Assembly: GCF_000766795.1 (NCBI RefSeq)
Contig: NZ_JPDS01000001.1
Coordinates: 129,001-193,000, forward strand
Origin: Polaribacter sp. Hel1_85
Lineage (GTDB): Bacteria > Bacteroidota > Bacteroidia > Flavobacteriales > Flavobacteriaceae
Direction: 5' to 3'
Length of the DNA: 64,000 nt
The number at the start of each line of letters is the position of its first letter. Positions within the stretch are counted from its first letter, which is position 1. Under the pieces are notes generated by a model. That model was not told where the DNA came from. It was given only the letters and a program-made list of their open reading frames with translations, and made no database searches. The translations under genes and the position numbers were made by a program. This document shows, piece by piece, positions 43,300 to 52,709 of the stretch.

Positions 43300-46200
43300 T
43301 TAAAATGCTAATTGTACACCTAAAATGATTGATCTCGGTTGAGGATAAGTACCTCTATCAATTCCAATACCTCCTGCTGAAGATAATTGACCAGGGCTTA
43401 CTGTACTTCCTCCAATTTCAGGATCATATCCAGAATAATTAGTAATTGTAAATAAATTTTGTCCTGTTAAGTACAATCTAAATTTAGAAAATGTTCCTTT
43501 AGTTATGCTTCCTAAACTAGAATCATCAAGGCTATATCCAATTGTTAAATTTCTAAGTTTAGCATAAGAACCATCTTCTACAAAACGATCTGAACGGTTT
43601 ACATTATCTGAATGAGCTGCAGTATATCGAGGCACATTTGTGTTTGTGTTTGTAGTTGTCCATCTATTCAAAACAGCAGTTCCTGCGTTAAATAAACGTG
43701 TCATCCCTTCTAAATCATACTTAGTTGTGTTATAAATGTCATTTCCGCTTACTCCATTAAAAAATAAAGAAGCATCAAATTGTTTGTAATTAGCTGATAG
43801 GTTTAAACCGTATGTGAAATCTGGAAAAGGATCTCCAATTTTAACATTATCATCACTATTTATAACACCATTGTTATCTTGATCTACAAAACGAATATCT
43901 CCAGGAGCAGCATTTGGTTGTGCGCTTGTATCGTCTCCAACTTGAAATAAGCCATTTGTTTCATACCCGTAAAAATAGAATAATGACTCACCTTCTGTAA
44001 TTCTTGATAAACTTTCACCTTCAAAAGTATTACTTTCAATAAATGACAAGCTACTAATACTAGTAACTTCATTTTTAGATGAACCAAAATTTAAATTAGC
44101 AGACCAGCTAAAATCTTCATTTACAGTTTTGTTATACCCTAAAGTAAGTTCGATTCCATTAGTTGTAGTAGTTGCTCCATTACGCTGAGTAAATCTTGCT
44201 CCTAAACCATCTGATGAAACATTAGGAATTGGTACAATAATATCTTTATTATTAATATTAAAATATTCAAAAGATAAAGAAAAATCATTGTTTATCCCTA
44301 AATCTATACCAATATTAGTTTGTCTTGCTTCTTCCCACTTTAAATCCGGGTTTGAAGTACCAAAATTTGAAACTCCTGTGTTATTAGAAAAACCACTGTA
44401 ATTATACCCTGTAATTAAACCTGATTGAAACACATAATCATTGTTTCCATCATTTCCTGTAAGACCAGTAGAAGCTCTCAATTTTAAATTAGTTATTGAG
44501 TTAGAGTTTTTAAGAAAGTCTTCTTCACTTAAAACCCATCCTAAAGATACTGCAGGGAAAGTACCCCATCTATTATTTGCTCCAAAACGAGATGAACCAT
44601 CACGACGAATAGAAGCTGAAAAGATATATTTGTTATCATAATTATAGTTTAACCTTGCTACATAAGATATTAATCCGTATTCATAACGTGCATTATTTAC
44701 TGTAGCCAACCCTTGAACAACTTCTATAGCATCTGATAAAGGATTGTCTATCTGTGAGTAGTTTACATTAGCTGTAGTCTCAAATTTTTCAGCGACTAAT
44801 AGTACGTCTAAATTATGTACATCCTTAAATGTTTTTGAATAATTTATTGCATTTGTAAATGTATTTGAATTAAAAATAATAGTTCCTTGCTGTGTATCTG
44901 CGGCATTACGAAAATTTACACCTTCATTAAATGATGGTCTAAATATGTTATTTTCTGTAGTTGATCTATCGAAACCATATTGAAATTTATAGTTTAGTCC
45001 ATCAAGAATATCATAAGAAGCATATACTGAACCTAGTATCTTCATGTTTTCAGTTACATTTGTTTGTAACTCCTGTAACCTTACTGCGTTTTCAGCATCA
45101 GAACCATTATCTAGAGTAGTATCTGGACCACCATAACCACCTAGATTAGAAGCATCATAAACAGATGTATATGGTAATGATTTTATTAAATGCTCTACAA
45201 GACTTCTATCTCCATTCTCTTCTTCATTGTCTCTATGTGAATCCGCAATAGAAAGTGTTTCTCCTATTTTAAATTTATCGCCTAATTTAAATTCACTGTT
45301 AGCTCTTAAAGAAGCTCTTTTAAACCCTGTTTCAATAATAATTCCATCTTGCTCTAAATAACCCGCAGATATATTAAAAACAGCTGTTTCATTACCACCA
45401 GAAACACCTATATTTGTATTATGCATAATTGCAGATTGAAAAACTTCATCTTGCCAATCTGTATTAAGTTTAGTTGTTGCGTTATCTGTTGTATACCTAT
45501 TAGGTAATCCGTAAGTTTCACTTGCAAACTGTTCAAATTGATTAGAATTTAATAAATCTAATTTTTTTGCTATAGATTGCGTAGAGATATAAGAGTCAAA
45601 AGTTAATTTTGTTTTTCCACTTTTCCCTTTTTTGGTTGTAATCATTACAACACCGTTAGATGCTCTAGATCCATAAATAGCAGCTGTGGATGCATCTTTT
45701 AAAACGTCCATTGTTTCAATATCATTTGGGTTTATTTCATTTAAACCTCCCGACACAACACCATCAATAACATACAGAGGTTGGCTATTTCCAAAAGTAC
45801 CTAATCCACGAATTTGCACTTGTGGACTAGCACCAGGTGAACCTGCATTTGTAACTGATACACCAGCAGCATTACCTTGTAAAGCTTGGTCAACAGATAC
45901 GACAGGTGTTTTTGTGATGTCTTCTGATTTAACTGAAGATATAGCTCCAGTAACTGTACGTCTAGAAGTTTTACCGTAACCGATAACCACAATTTCATCT
46001 AAAGAGCTTGCATCATCTTTTAATACAATGTTTATTTTAGTTTTGTTACCTACTAAAATTGTTTGAGAAGCCATTCCTAAATAAGAAAAAACTAACTCGT
46101 TGTTAGGTGAAACATTAGAAATAGAATAATTACCATCAAAGTCTGTGGTAACACCTTTTTTTGTTCCTTTAATAATAACTGAAACTCCAGGCAAGGTGTT

Positions 46201-46308
46201 TCCTGAGGAGTCATTAACTACACCTGTAATTGTCTTATTCTGCGAATAGACGTTTTGCATACAAAATACTAGGCATGCAATAATTGCGACTTTAAATTTT
46301 ATCATCAT
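43300..46308 (-). CDS. SusC/RagA-family TonB-dependent receptor
   Basis: A 1,002-residue outer-membrane importer. In order: signal peptide (to YSQ, residue ~23), a carboxypeptidase-regulatory-like domain (ITGVVNDSSGNTLPGVSVII), the TonB-box region (LDEIVVIGYGK), the plug (VQIRGLGTFGNSQPLYVIDG, NDIETMDVLKDASTAAIYGSR) and a 22-strand barrel ending PRSIILGVQLAF. Plug signature GVVMITTKKG is present. It pairs with SusD to take up oligosaccharides with TonB energy. The upstream 388 bases hold an inverted repeat (46389-46424), and the HTCS regulator lies just beyond. Confidence 0.97.
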   Translation of the reverse strand: MMIKFKVAIIACLVFCMQNVYSQNKTITGVVNDSSGNTLPGVSVIIKGTKKGVTTDFDGNYSISNVSPNNELVFSYLGMASQTILVGNKTKINIVLKDDASSLDEIVVIGYGKTSRRTVTGAISSVKSEDITKTPVVSVDQALQGNAAGVSVTNAGSPGASPQVQIRGLGTFGNSQPLYVIDGVVSGGLNEINPNDIETMDVLKDASTAAIYGSRASNGVVMITTKKGKSGKTKLTFDSYISTQSIAKKLDLLNSNQFEQFASETYGLPNRYTTDNATTKLNTDWQDEVFQSAIMHNTNIGVSGGNETAVFNISAGYLEQDGIIIETGFKRASLRANSEFKLGDKFKIGETLSIADSHRDNEEENGDRSLVEHLIKSLPYTSVYDASNLGGYGGPDTTLDNGSDAENAVRLQELQTNVTENMKILGSVYASYDILDGLNYKFQYGFDRSTTENNIFRPSFNEGVNFRNAADTQQGTIIFNSNTFTNAINYSKTFKDVHNLDVLLVAEKFETTANVNYSQIDNPLSDAIEVVQGLATVNNARYEYGLISYVARLNYNYDNKYIFSASIRRDGSSRFGANNRWGTFPAVSLGWVLSEEDFLKNSNSITNLKLRASTGLTGNDGNNDYVFQSGLITGYNYSGFSNNTGVSNFGTSNPDLKWEEARQTNIGIDLGINNDFSLSFEYFNINNKDIIVPIPNVSSDGLGARFTQRNGATTTTNGIELTLGYNKTVNEDFSWSANLNFGSSKNEVTSISSLSFIESNTFEGESLSRITEGESLFYFYGYETNGLFQVGDDTSAQPNAAPGDIRFVDQDNNGVINSDDNVKIGDPFPDFTYGLNLSANYKQFDASLFFNGVSGNDIYNTTKYDLEGMTRLFNAGTAVLNRWTTTNTNTNVPRYTAAHSDNVNRSDRFVEDGSYAKLRNLTIGYSLDDSSLGSITKGTFSKFRLYLTGQNLFTITNYSGYDPEIGGSTVSPGQLSSAGGIGIDRGTYPQPRSIILGVQLAF

Positions 46309-46388
46309 ACATAAAATTGGTTAATTAAAAATGTTTGTTTGGTAAGCAATGCAAAATAAAATAAAAGATTAATTATATATTATTACCT

Positions 46389-46424
46389 ATTAGTACTAGC
46401 AGTATTAACATAAGTAGTACTAAT
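46389..46424. promoter_or_regulatory. Inverted repeat upstream of susC, possible operator
   Basis: ATTAGTACTA (46389-46398) and TAGTACTAAT (46415-46424) are perfect 10-base reverse complements, 16 bases apart. A related AGTATTA sits between them (46401-46407), so three AGTAyTA half-sites line up at 46392, 46401 and 46416. They lie 81-116 bases before the susC ATG, a usual place for an activator. The rest of the 388-base gap between the HTCS stop and susC is AT-rich, with no gene. Confidence 0.5.
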
Positions 46425-46696
46425 AATATTTCGTATAATAATTTTTTTTTTAAGTCTTTTTGCTTCATAGGCATTGTTGTACTTTTCAAATGTATAGTAA
46501 CAAAACCATCTTTTTTAACACAGAAAATACAGAATTTAGAACTATTGTTGCTATTTAACCTTTATTTAATACTAATGCTACATTTAATTCATTGAACGCA
46601 ACAATTGTTCTATAATGCTTCTTATATCTAAAAACTTAATTAATTTGCAATTGGCGTTCTTTAACTTTGCATTAAAAGTTTGTGTTTTTTTTAATG

Positions 46697-49600
46697 CTAA
46701 AGCTTGCTTTCTTTTTTAATTTCTATTTCTGATGGTAATTTACCAAAGTGTGCTTTAAAACATTTAGAAAAATAAGAAGGAGAAGAAAAGCCAACACTAA
46801 AACATGCTTCACTAATATTACCTCTACCAGAATCTAGAATTTGTTTTGCTCTTTCTAATCTAATTTTTCTGATAAATTCATTAACAGTTTGACCTGTTAT
46901 TGTTTTAATTTTTCTATAGAGTTGACTTCTACTTAATTTTAATTGAGAAGCTAATTCTTCTACGCTTAAATTAGAATCAGAAATATTATCATTTATATAG
47001 TCTAATAGTTTTTGTATAAATTCTTTGTCTATAGAGCTTGAGTTTATTGTTTCTTCAGCACCACTTATTGCACCAAAAAATTTATCAAAAATTAATTGTC
47101 TACTTGTAATTAATTGAGATAAGCGAAGTTTCAATAATTTTAAATCAAACGGTTTTACCATATAAGCATCAGCTCCATTTTCTATTCCTTCAATTCTATT
47201 TTCAATAGTAGTTCTGGCTGTTAACATAAGTAAAGGTATATGACTAGTTGAGGCATCTGTTTTTATAGCCTTGCAAAAATCAAAACCATCCATTTCAGGC
47301 ATTACAACATCTGTAATTATTGCGTCTGGTAATATTTCTTTAGCAATTTTAATTCCTTCACTACCATTTGATGCCGTAAAAACTTTATATTCTTGGTTTA
47401 ATTCTATTTTTAAATAATCTATTAACTCTACATTATCTTCAACAATTAAAATTGTCTTTGTTTTATTAAAAACACTACTTTCTGTTGGTTCAACCTTCGT
47501 TTCATTGGGGGTTATTAATATAAATTTTTCTTTTATATTTTCTTCTTTCTCATTTTTATAAATAATCTCATTTTCTGTATAATGATCTTTACCAATAGGT
47601 AATAAAATTTTAAAAGTAGTTCCAGAACCAACTTTACTTTCTACTTTAATTTCTCCTTTATGGAGATAAACAAAACTCTTTACAACTTCTAAGCCAATTC
47701 CTGTTCCACCTATATATGTTTTGTTTTGATCTTCTACTTGGTAAAAACGTTCAAATATTTTTTCTACTTCTTTCTCATTTAAACCAGACCCAGTATCAGA
47801 AATCACAATTTCAACTGCTTCTACGGATTCTTGGTAATTAAATAAAGGTAACTTATGTAATTTATCATTAGAAAATAATTCAATAGTAATAGCGCCTCCT
47901 TTTGGCGTAGCTTTTATGGCATTAGATAAAAGATTGAAAATTATTTTTTCTAACATTTTTTCATCTGCCCATACAGTTATATTAGGTAATTCTGAATCTA
48001 CACTTAATAAAATATTTTTTGTGCTTGTTTCTTCTTGAAAATAGTAAGATATATTTTTAGTGAATTCAACTAAATTAATTTTACTTGCTCTAATTTTCAT
48101 CTTATTATGCTCTAATTTTCTAATATCCATTAACTCATTAATCAATCTATAGAGTCTGTTTGTATTTTTATAAATTATAGCATGTTTATTTTTAACACTT
48201 TGAGGAAGGTTCAGTTCTTTATTTCTGATAATATCTTTAATAGGGTTAATAATAAGGGTTAAAGGAGTTCTAAATTCATGAGAAATATTTGTAAAAAACT
48301 GGAGTTTCTTTTTATTTAGTTCATCATTTTGTATTTGTTGTAATCTTTCGTTTTTTAATATTTCTTTTTCTTTTACTCTTTTTTGAGTTAAGCTATTTAA
48401 TAGATAAACACAAAAAAGAAATGCAAGTACATATATTAATATTGCCCAATTTGTTTTCCACCAAGGAGGAAGAACTGTAATTTTTAACTCTAACGGAACT
48501 TCATTCCAAACACCATCATTATTAGATGCTTTTAGTTTAAAAACATAGTTTCCTTGATCTAGATTTGTATAAGTAGCGTTTCTTTTATGACCTACATAAT
48601 TCCATGCAGTTTCATAACCTTCTAAATAATAGGCATAATTATTTTTTTCTGGTCTTGTATAATTTAAACCTGTATATTCAATTGTAAAAACAGATTGATT
48701 ATGTAATAATTGAATGCTTTCTGTTTCTGAGATTACTTTCTCTAAGGGAGAATCTTCTGCTTTTGGTATTACCTTTTCATTAAACAATTTAAAATCTGTT
48801 AAATGTAATGAAGGTATTGTAGAATTGGTTTCTAGTTTTTTTGGATTAAAGTAATCTAGCCCCTTATAATTTCCAAAATAAAGAGTACCATTTTCGTCTT
48901 TTAATGCAGCTCCAAAATTAAAATCATTAGATAATAAACCATCACTAGATGTATAATTTGTGTACTTATTATCTTTCAAAGATATTTTAGTCAATCCAGC
49001 ATTACCACTAACCCAAATATTATTATCATCATCTTCAATTATAGCAGAAACATTTTCTTCGCCCAAGCCTTTAGATTTATTGAACCAAGTAAAAGAATCT
49101 TCTTTTTTATTATATCTGCAAAGACCAGCACCTCTTGTACCAATCCATATATCATTATTTGATGATTCATAAATACAAAGAATATGATTTACATCAGATA
49201 AATTACCATACTCTTTTTGCATCCTTTTACCTAAAGCAAGTATTTCAAATTCATCATTTCCTAAGTCTTTTATTTTAAATAAACCATCTGCTGTACCAAC
49301 CCAAATAGTATCATCAGAAGAAACAAAGACTCTCATTATTTTACTATTTAAAGACTTATGTTTAAGAAATTGTTTAGAATCGTGTTTTTTAAATTTACTA
49401 GTTTTTAAATTATAGGAATAAAGTCCTTCAAAATAAGTAGCTATCCAAATATTACCTTTCGAATCTTCTGAAAAACTTCTAATTGTATTTGAGTTAAATT
49501 TTGATGCGGTATTAGTTTGATTAAAATTGATAAACTTTTTTGATTTATTTTTTAAAAGAAAAATACCGTTATCCCAACTTGCAGCCCATAAATTATTTTT

Positions 49601-50851
49601 TGAATCTATAAATAAATTGACAATATAGTCTGAGTTAAGACCAGAATATGGGGTGTTGTTTTTCTTATTTATATGAGTTATTTTGGATGTTTTAGGATTG
49701 TAAACATCAATACCACCACCATCTGTAGAGAGCCATAAATCACCTATTTTGTCTTTTATAACACTAGTTACTGATGAAATATTTAGAGAATTATTTTTGT
49801 TTGGTAAACTTTCTATATTCTTAAATTTATCAAAAAGTTTATCACTTACAGCAATTCCACTATTAAAATAACCCATCCAAATTCTATCATTTTTATCTAT
49901 GAAAAGTTCCCAAATAGAATTGTGTAAAATGCTGTTTTTTTCTGTTTTACTAGAAACATATTTTTTAATAATTTCATCATTTTTATCAATATGTAAAAGT
50001 CCATCATTTTCTGTACCAATCATTATTGTGTTATCTGGTAACTGAATAATTTCCATTATTTTCTTAGAAGTAAAATCAAACTTTTTTAAATCTATAATAT
50101 TATTATTTCTGTCATTTGTTAAAGTACATTTGTAGACGCCTTCATCTCTTTCAAAACCAACCCACAAATTATCTTTATTATCTATAAATAAAACTTCAAT
50201 TGATTTATCTATCGTTTTTTGTTTGTCTGTAAATAAACTTGTGTGTATTAGTTTGTTATTGGTGAAATCTACTTCTTTAAGACCAAGATTAGTACCAATA
50301 AAAGTTTTACCTTGTTTAGTATGTTTAATGCTTCGAACACTTAGATCTTTGTCTGAATTATTTAAAAATTTATCAACTTTAAATGTATTTATATTTAATT
50401 TATATAAACCTCTTCTGCTAGTACCAATTAATAAATTACCTAAAGAATCTTCTTCAATAGATAAAATATTGTCTTTGATAATACTACCTGTATTTAATTT
50501 TACTTTTTTAAATGTATCTAAATCCCTTAGGTACAGATTTAACCCATCTTCTGTACCAAACCAAAGTCTTTTTTTACTATCTACAAAAGCACATTGTACT
50601 AAGTTATTAGTAAGTGAATTAGTATTTTTAAAATTAACTTTATAGGGTGTATAATCAATACCATCAAATTTATAGACTCCTGTACCAGTTGTTCCAATCC
50701 AAATAAAACCATAATGATCTTGAATAATACAAGAAACACCTACTTTAGGTATACCTTCTTTAATATTTACAAAATTATATTCTTTATAAGAATCTTGAGC
50801 ATATAAATTTATACACAAAAAAAGAAGCATTAAAACCAAAGGGTTTTTCAT
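46697..50851 (-). CDS. Hybrid two-component system (HTCS) sensor/AraC regulator
   Basis: A 1,384-residue one-protein signalling system that senses an oligosaccharide in the periplasm and activates a PUL. Signal peptide 1-19; two seven-bladed propellers (repeats of WIGTxxxG, e.g. GFIWIGTTGTGVYKFDG) to about 710; a Y_Y_Y domain (YAYYLEGYETAWNYVG) to ~790; a membrane helix ~800-820. His858 is in ISHEFRTPLTL. ATPase motifs NLLSNAIKATPKGG and DTGSGLN follow. The receiver Asp1181 is in ITDVVMPEMDG, and an AraC-type HTH closes the protein (LSRSQLYRKI, ACFSVGFSSPSYFSKCFKAHFG). Placed directly upstream of susC, its likely target. Confidence 0.96.
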   Translation of the reverse strand: MKNPLVLMLLFLCINLYAQDSYKEYNFVNIKEGIPKVGVSCIIQDHYGFIWIGTTGTGVYKFDGIDYTPYKVNFKNTNSLTNNLVQCAFVDSKKRLWFGTEDGLNLYLRDLDTFKKVKLNTGSIIKDNILSIEEDSLGNLLIGTSRRGLYKLNINTFKVDKFLNNSDKDLSVRSIKHTKQGKTFIGTNLGLKEVDFTNNKLIHTSLFTDKQKTIDKSIEVLFIDNKDNLWVGFERDEGVYKCTLTNDRNNNIIDLKKFDFTSKKIMEIIQLPDNTIMIGTENDGLLHIDKNDEIIKKYVSSKTEKNSILHNSIWELFIDKNDRIWMGYFNSGIAVSDKLFDKFKNIESLPNKNNSLNISSVTSVIKDKIGDLWLSTDGGGIDVYNPKTSKITHINKKNNTPYSGLNSDYIVNLFIDSKNNLWAASWDNGIFLLKNKSKKFINFNQTNTASKFNSNTIRSFSEDSKGNIWIATYFEGLYSYNLKTSKFKKHDSKQFLKHKSLNSKIMRVFVSSDDTIWVGTADGLFKIKDLGNDEFEILALGKRMQKEYGNLSDVNHILCIYESSNNDIWIGTRGAGLCRYNKKEDSFTWFNKSKGLGEENVSAIIEDDDNNIWVSGNAGLTKISLKDNKYTNYTSSDGLLSNDFNFGAALKDENGTLYFGNYKGLDYFNPKKLETNSTIPSLHLTDFKLFNEKVIPKAEDSPLEKVISETESIQLLHNQSVFTIEYTGLNYTRPEKNNYAYYLEGYETAWNYVGHKRNATYTNLDQGNYVFKLKASNNDGVWNEVPLELKITVLPPWWKTNWAILIYVLAFLFCVYLLNSLTQKRVKEKEILKNERLQQIQNDELNKKKLQFFTNISHEFRTPLTLIINPIKDIIRNKELNLPQSVKNKHAIIYKNTNRLYRLINELMDIRKLEHNKMKIRASKINLVEFTKNISYYFQEETSTKNILLSVDSELPNITVWADEKMLEKIIFNLLSNAIKATPKGGAITIELFSNDKLHKLPLFNYQESVEAVEIVISDTGSGLNEKEVEKIFERFYQVEDQNKTYIGGTGIGLEVVKSFVYLHKGEIKVESKVGSGTTFKILLPIGKDHYTENEIIYKNEKEENIKEKFILITPNETKVEPTESSVFNKTKTILIVEDNVELIDYLKIELNQEYKVFTASNGSEGIKIAKEILPDAIITDVVMPEMDGFDFCKAIKTDASTSHIPLLMLTARTTIENRIEGIENGADAYMVKPFDLKLLKLRLSQLITSRQLIFDKFFGAISGAEETINSSSIDKEFIQKLLDYINDNISDSNLSVEELASQLKLSRSQLYRKIKTITGQTVNEFIRKIRLERAKQILDSGRGNISEACFSVGFSSPSYFSKCFKAHFGKLPSEIEIKKESKL

Positions 50852-50895
50852 AAAAAAATTAATTTAATAGTTTACTGTAATATTACATTTTTAAG

Positions 50896-52275
50896 CTAGT
50901 TATTCCAAATAGATTCTATTTCTTCTAAAGATTTTCCTTTTGTTTCTGGAATAAATTTATAAGTAAATACAATAATAATTAAAATAAAGAAAGAAAAAAT
51001 AAAATAGGGCATAGACCCATTCCAAAAACTATTGTTATTTGCTTCACTAGCAGTAACCATAGGAAAAGATTGAGAAACAACATAATTTCCTGCCCATTGA
51101 ACAGCAACAGCAACAGACATAGCTACACTTCTAATTCTATTAGGAAACATTTCAGATAAAACTACCCAAACAACTGGTCCCATAGATAAAGCAAAAGAAC
51201 CGATAAATATTAAAACGCCTAAAAGTGATAAAATACCTATAGCTTGCTGTTGAATTGTAAATCCTAAAAGTAAAAAACCAACCAACATACCACCAGAACC
51301 TATATACACAAGTGGTTTTCTGCCTAATTTATCTACAGTTACCATGGCAACCAAAGTAAACACTAAATTTACAAAAGCTAATAAAACTTGTTGTTTTAAA
51401 ATATCTCCTTTACCAAAACCTAACGATTTTTCAAAAATATCTGCACCATAATATAGCACAGCATTTATACCTGTAAATTGTTGCAGTAAAGAAAAAACAG
51501 ATCCTATAATTATAATGATTAATATATTTTTAGAAAAATAATTAACTTTTCCCTTTTTTATTTCTTTTACTAAAGAGTTTTTTATTTCTTCGACTTCTCT
51601 TTTTGCATTTTCTTCACCATGAATTTTAGTTAAAACAGCAAGTGCTTCTATATCTTTGTTTTTTAATAGAAGCCATCTCGGACTTTTAGGAACCAAAAAT
51701 AAAGCAATCAAAAACAGTCCACTTGGTATTAATTCAGACCAAAACATTTGTCTCCAACCAAATTCTACATTTTGCAATTCTGTTAGCTTATTTCCAATAA
51801 AATAAGTGACTAGAAAAACTGCAAAAAAACCAATTACTATCGCTAATTGATAATAAGTAACTAGTTTTCCTCTTTTGTCTGCAGGTGCAATTTCTGCAAT
51901 ATACATTGGCGCATTCATAGATGCAATTCCAATTCCTAAACCACCAATTATTCTAAAAACAACTAATAATGTTACCGATTCTTCTAAGAAACTAGGCAAA
52001 CCAGAACCCCAAGCTGATAATGAAAATAAAATAGCAGAAATAATTAATGAACTTTTTCTACCTAATTTAATACTTAAAGGACCCGCAATAACTGCACCTA
52101 ATAAACAACCTAATAAAGCACTACCTACAACCCAACCTTTTGTTGCTGCATCTAATTGAAAGTATTTAGTTAAATAAAATTGAGCTCCATTTATAACACC
52201 TGTATCGTAGCCAAAAAGTAAGCCACCTAAAGCAGCAATAGAGGTTATTAAAATTAGAAATCTAATGTTGTTCAT
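50896..52275 (-). CDS. MFS sugar porter (sugar:H+ symporter family)
   Basis: A 459-residue 12-helix inner-membrane transporter of the sugar porter family (XylE-like). Motifs: GYDTGVINGAQ in helix 1, LGRKSS between helices 2 and 3, PKSPRWLL after helix 6, QQFTGINAVLYYG in helix 7, LGRKPL and the C-terminal PETKGKSLEEIE. These are hexose or pentose carriers. It lies just upstream of the HTCS gene, 44 bases apart on the same strand, so it likely brings in the monosaccharide from the same utilisation system. Confidence 0.95.
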   Translation of the reverse strand: MNNIRFLILITSIAALGGLLFGYDTGVINGAQFYLTKYFQLDAATKGWVVGSALLGCLLGAVIAGPLSIKLGRKSSLIISAILFSLSAWGSGLPSFLEESVTLLVVFRIIGGLGIGIASMNAPMYIAEIAPADKRGKLVTYYQLAIVIGFFAVFLVTYFIGNKLTELQNVEFGWRQMFWSELIPSGLFLIALFLVPKSPRWLLLKNKDIEALAVLTKIHGEENAKREVEEIKNSLVKEIKKGKVNYFSKNILIIIIIGSVFSLLQQFTGINAVLYYGADIFEKSLGFGKGDILKQQVLLAFVNLVFTLVAMVTVDKLGRKPLVYIGSGGMLVGFLLLGFTIQQQAIGILSLLGVLIFIGSFALSMGPVVWVVLSEMFPNRIRSVAMSVAVAVQWAGNYVVSQSFPMVTASEANNNSFWNGSMPYFIFSFFILIIIVFTYKFIPETKGKSLEEIESIWNN

Positions 52276-52439
52276 TTTGCTATTGTTTTTTTTAAATTAA
52301 TGGATAAAGATAATCTTCCACTATAAAAAGTGATGCAACAGAATAAACATCTATTAGTAGAAATGTTGCTTTTTAATAAATATGAAGAAAAAAATGGAGT
52401 ATAGTTGAGGTTGAATTTATTTTTCACAAAACCTATTTT

Positions 52440-52527
52440 TGGGCGTTCCCTAAAGGTCGCGCTTTCATTACTCGCTTTTTTTGAAAAAACAAAAAAGAGC
52501 TCAAACAAACCATTCAATCGCTAACGC
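52440..52527 (+). repeat. Family A repeat, forward copy
   Basis: It begins TGGGCGTTCCCTAAAGGTCG then CGCTTTC and ends ATTCAATCGCTAACGC. With the reverse copy at 52575-52700 it makes a long inverted pair filling the 434-base gap between the sugar porter and the ABC permease gene. No gene is seen there. Confidence 0.75.
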
Positions 52528-52574
52528 AAATTATTTACTAGCTTTTGGTTATGCATTAAGCGTATAGAATGTCT

Positions 52575-52700
52575 GCGTTAGCGATTGAAACGGCATCCTT
52601 TTTTGAGGTTATCGAAGCCAAGTTTTTTTTTGGTTGAAGATACTGAAGCGAAGCCTTAAAAAAGATATAGTGTAAAGCGCGACCTTTAGGGAACGCTAAA
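52575..52700 (-). repeat. Family A repeat, reverse copy
   Basis: On the - strand it reads GCGTTCCCTAAAGGTCGCGC then TTTACACTATATC, a ~60-base centre rich in A/T, then AAAAAAGGATGCCGTTTC and AATCGCTAACGC. It is inverted with respect to 52440-52527. Confidence 0.75.
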
Positions 52701-52709
52701 ATTTAAATT

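Noticed and set aside
46640..46672. TTGGCG...TTTGC upstream of susC as a second sigma-54 promoter
   Set aside because: The GG-GC distance is about 16 bases instead of 10.
52272..52517. An 81-codon frame on the - strand after the sugar porter
   Set aside because: It is made of family A repeat DNA and shows no protein-like pattern.
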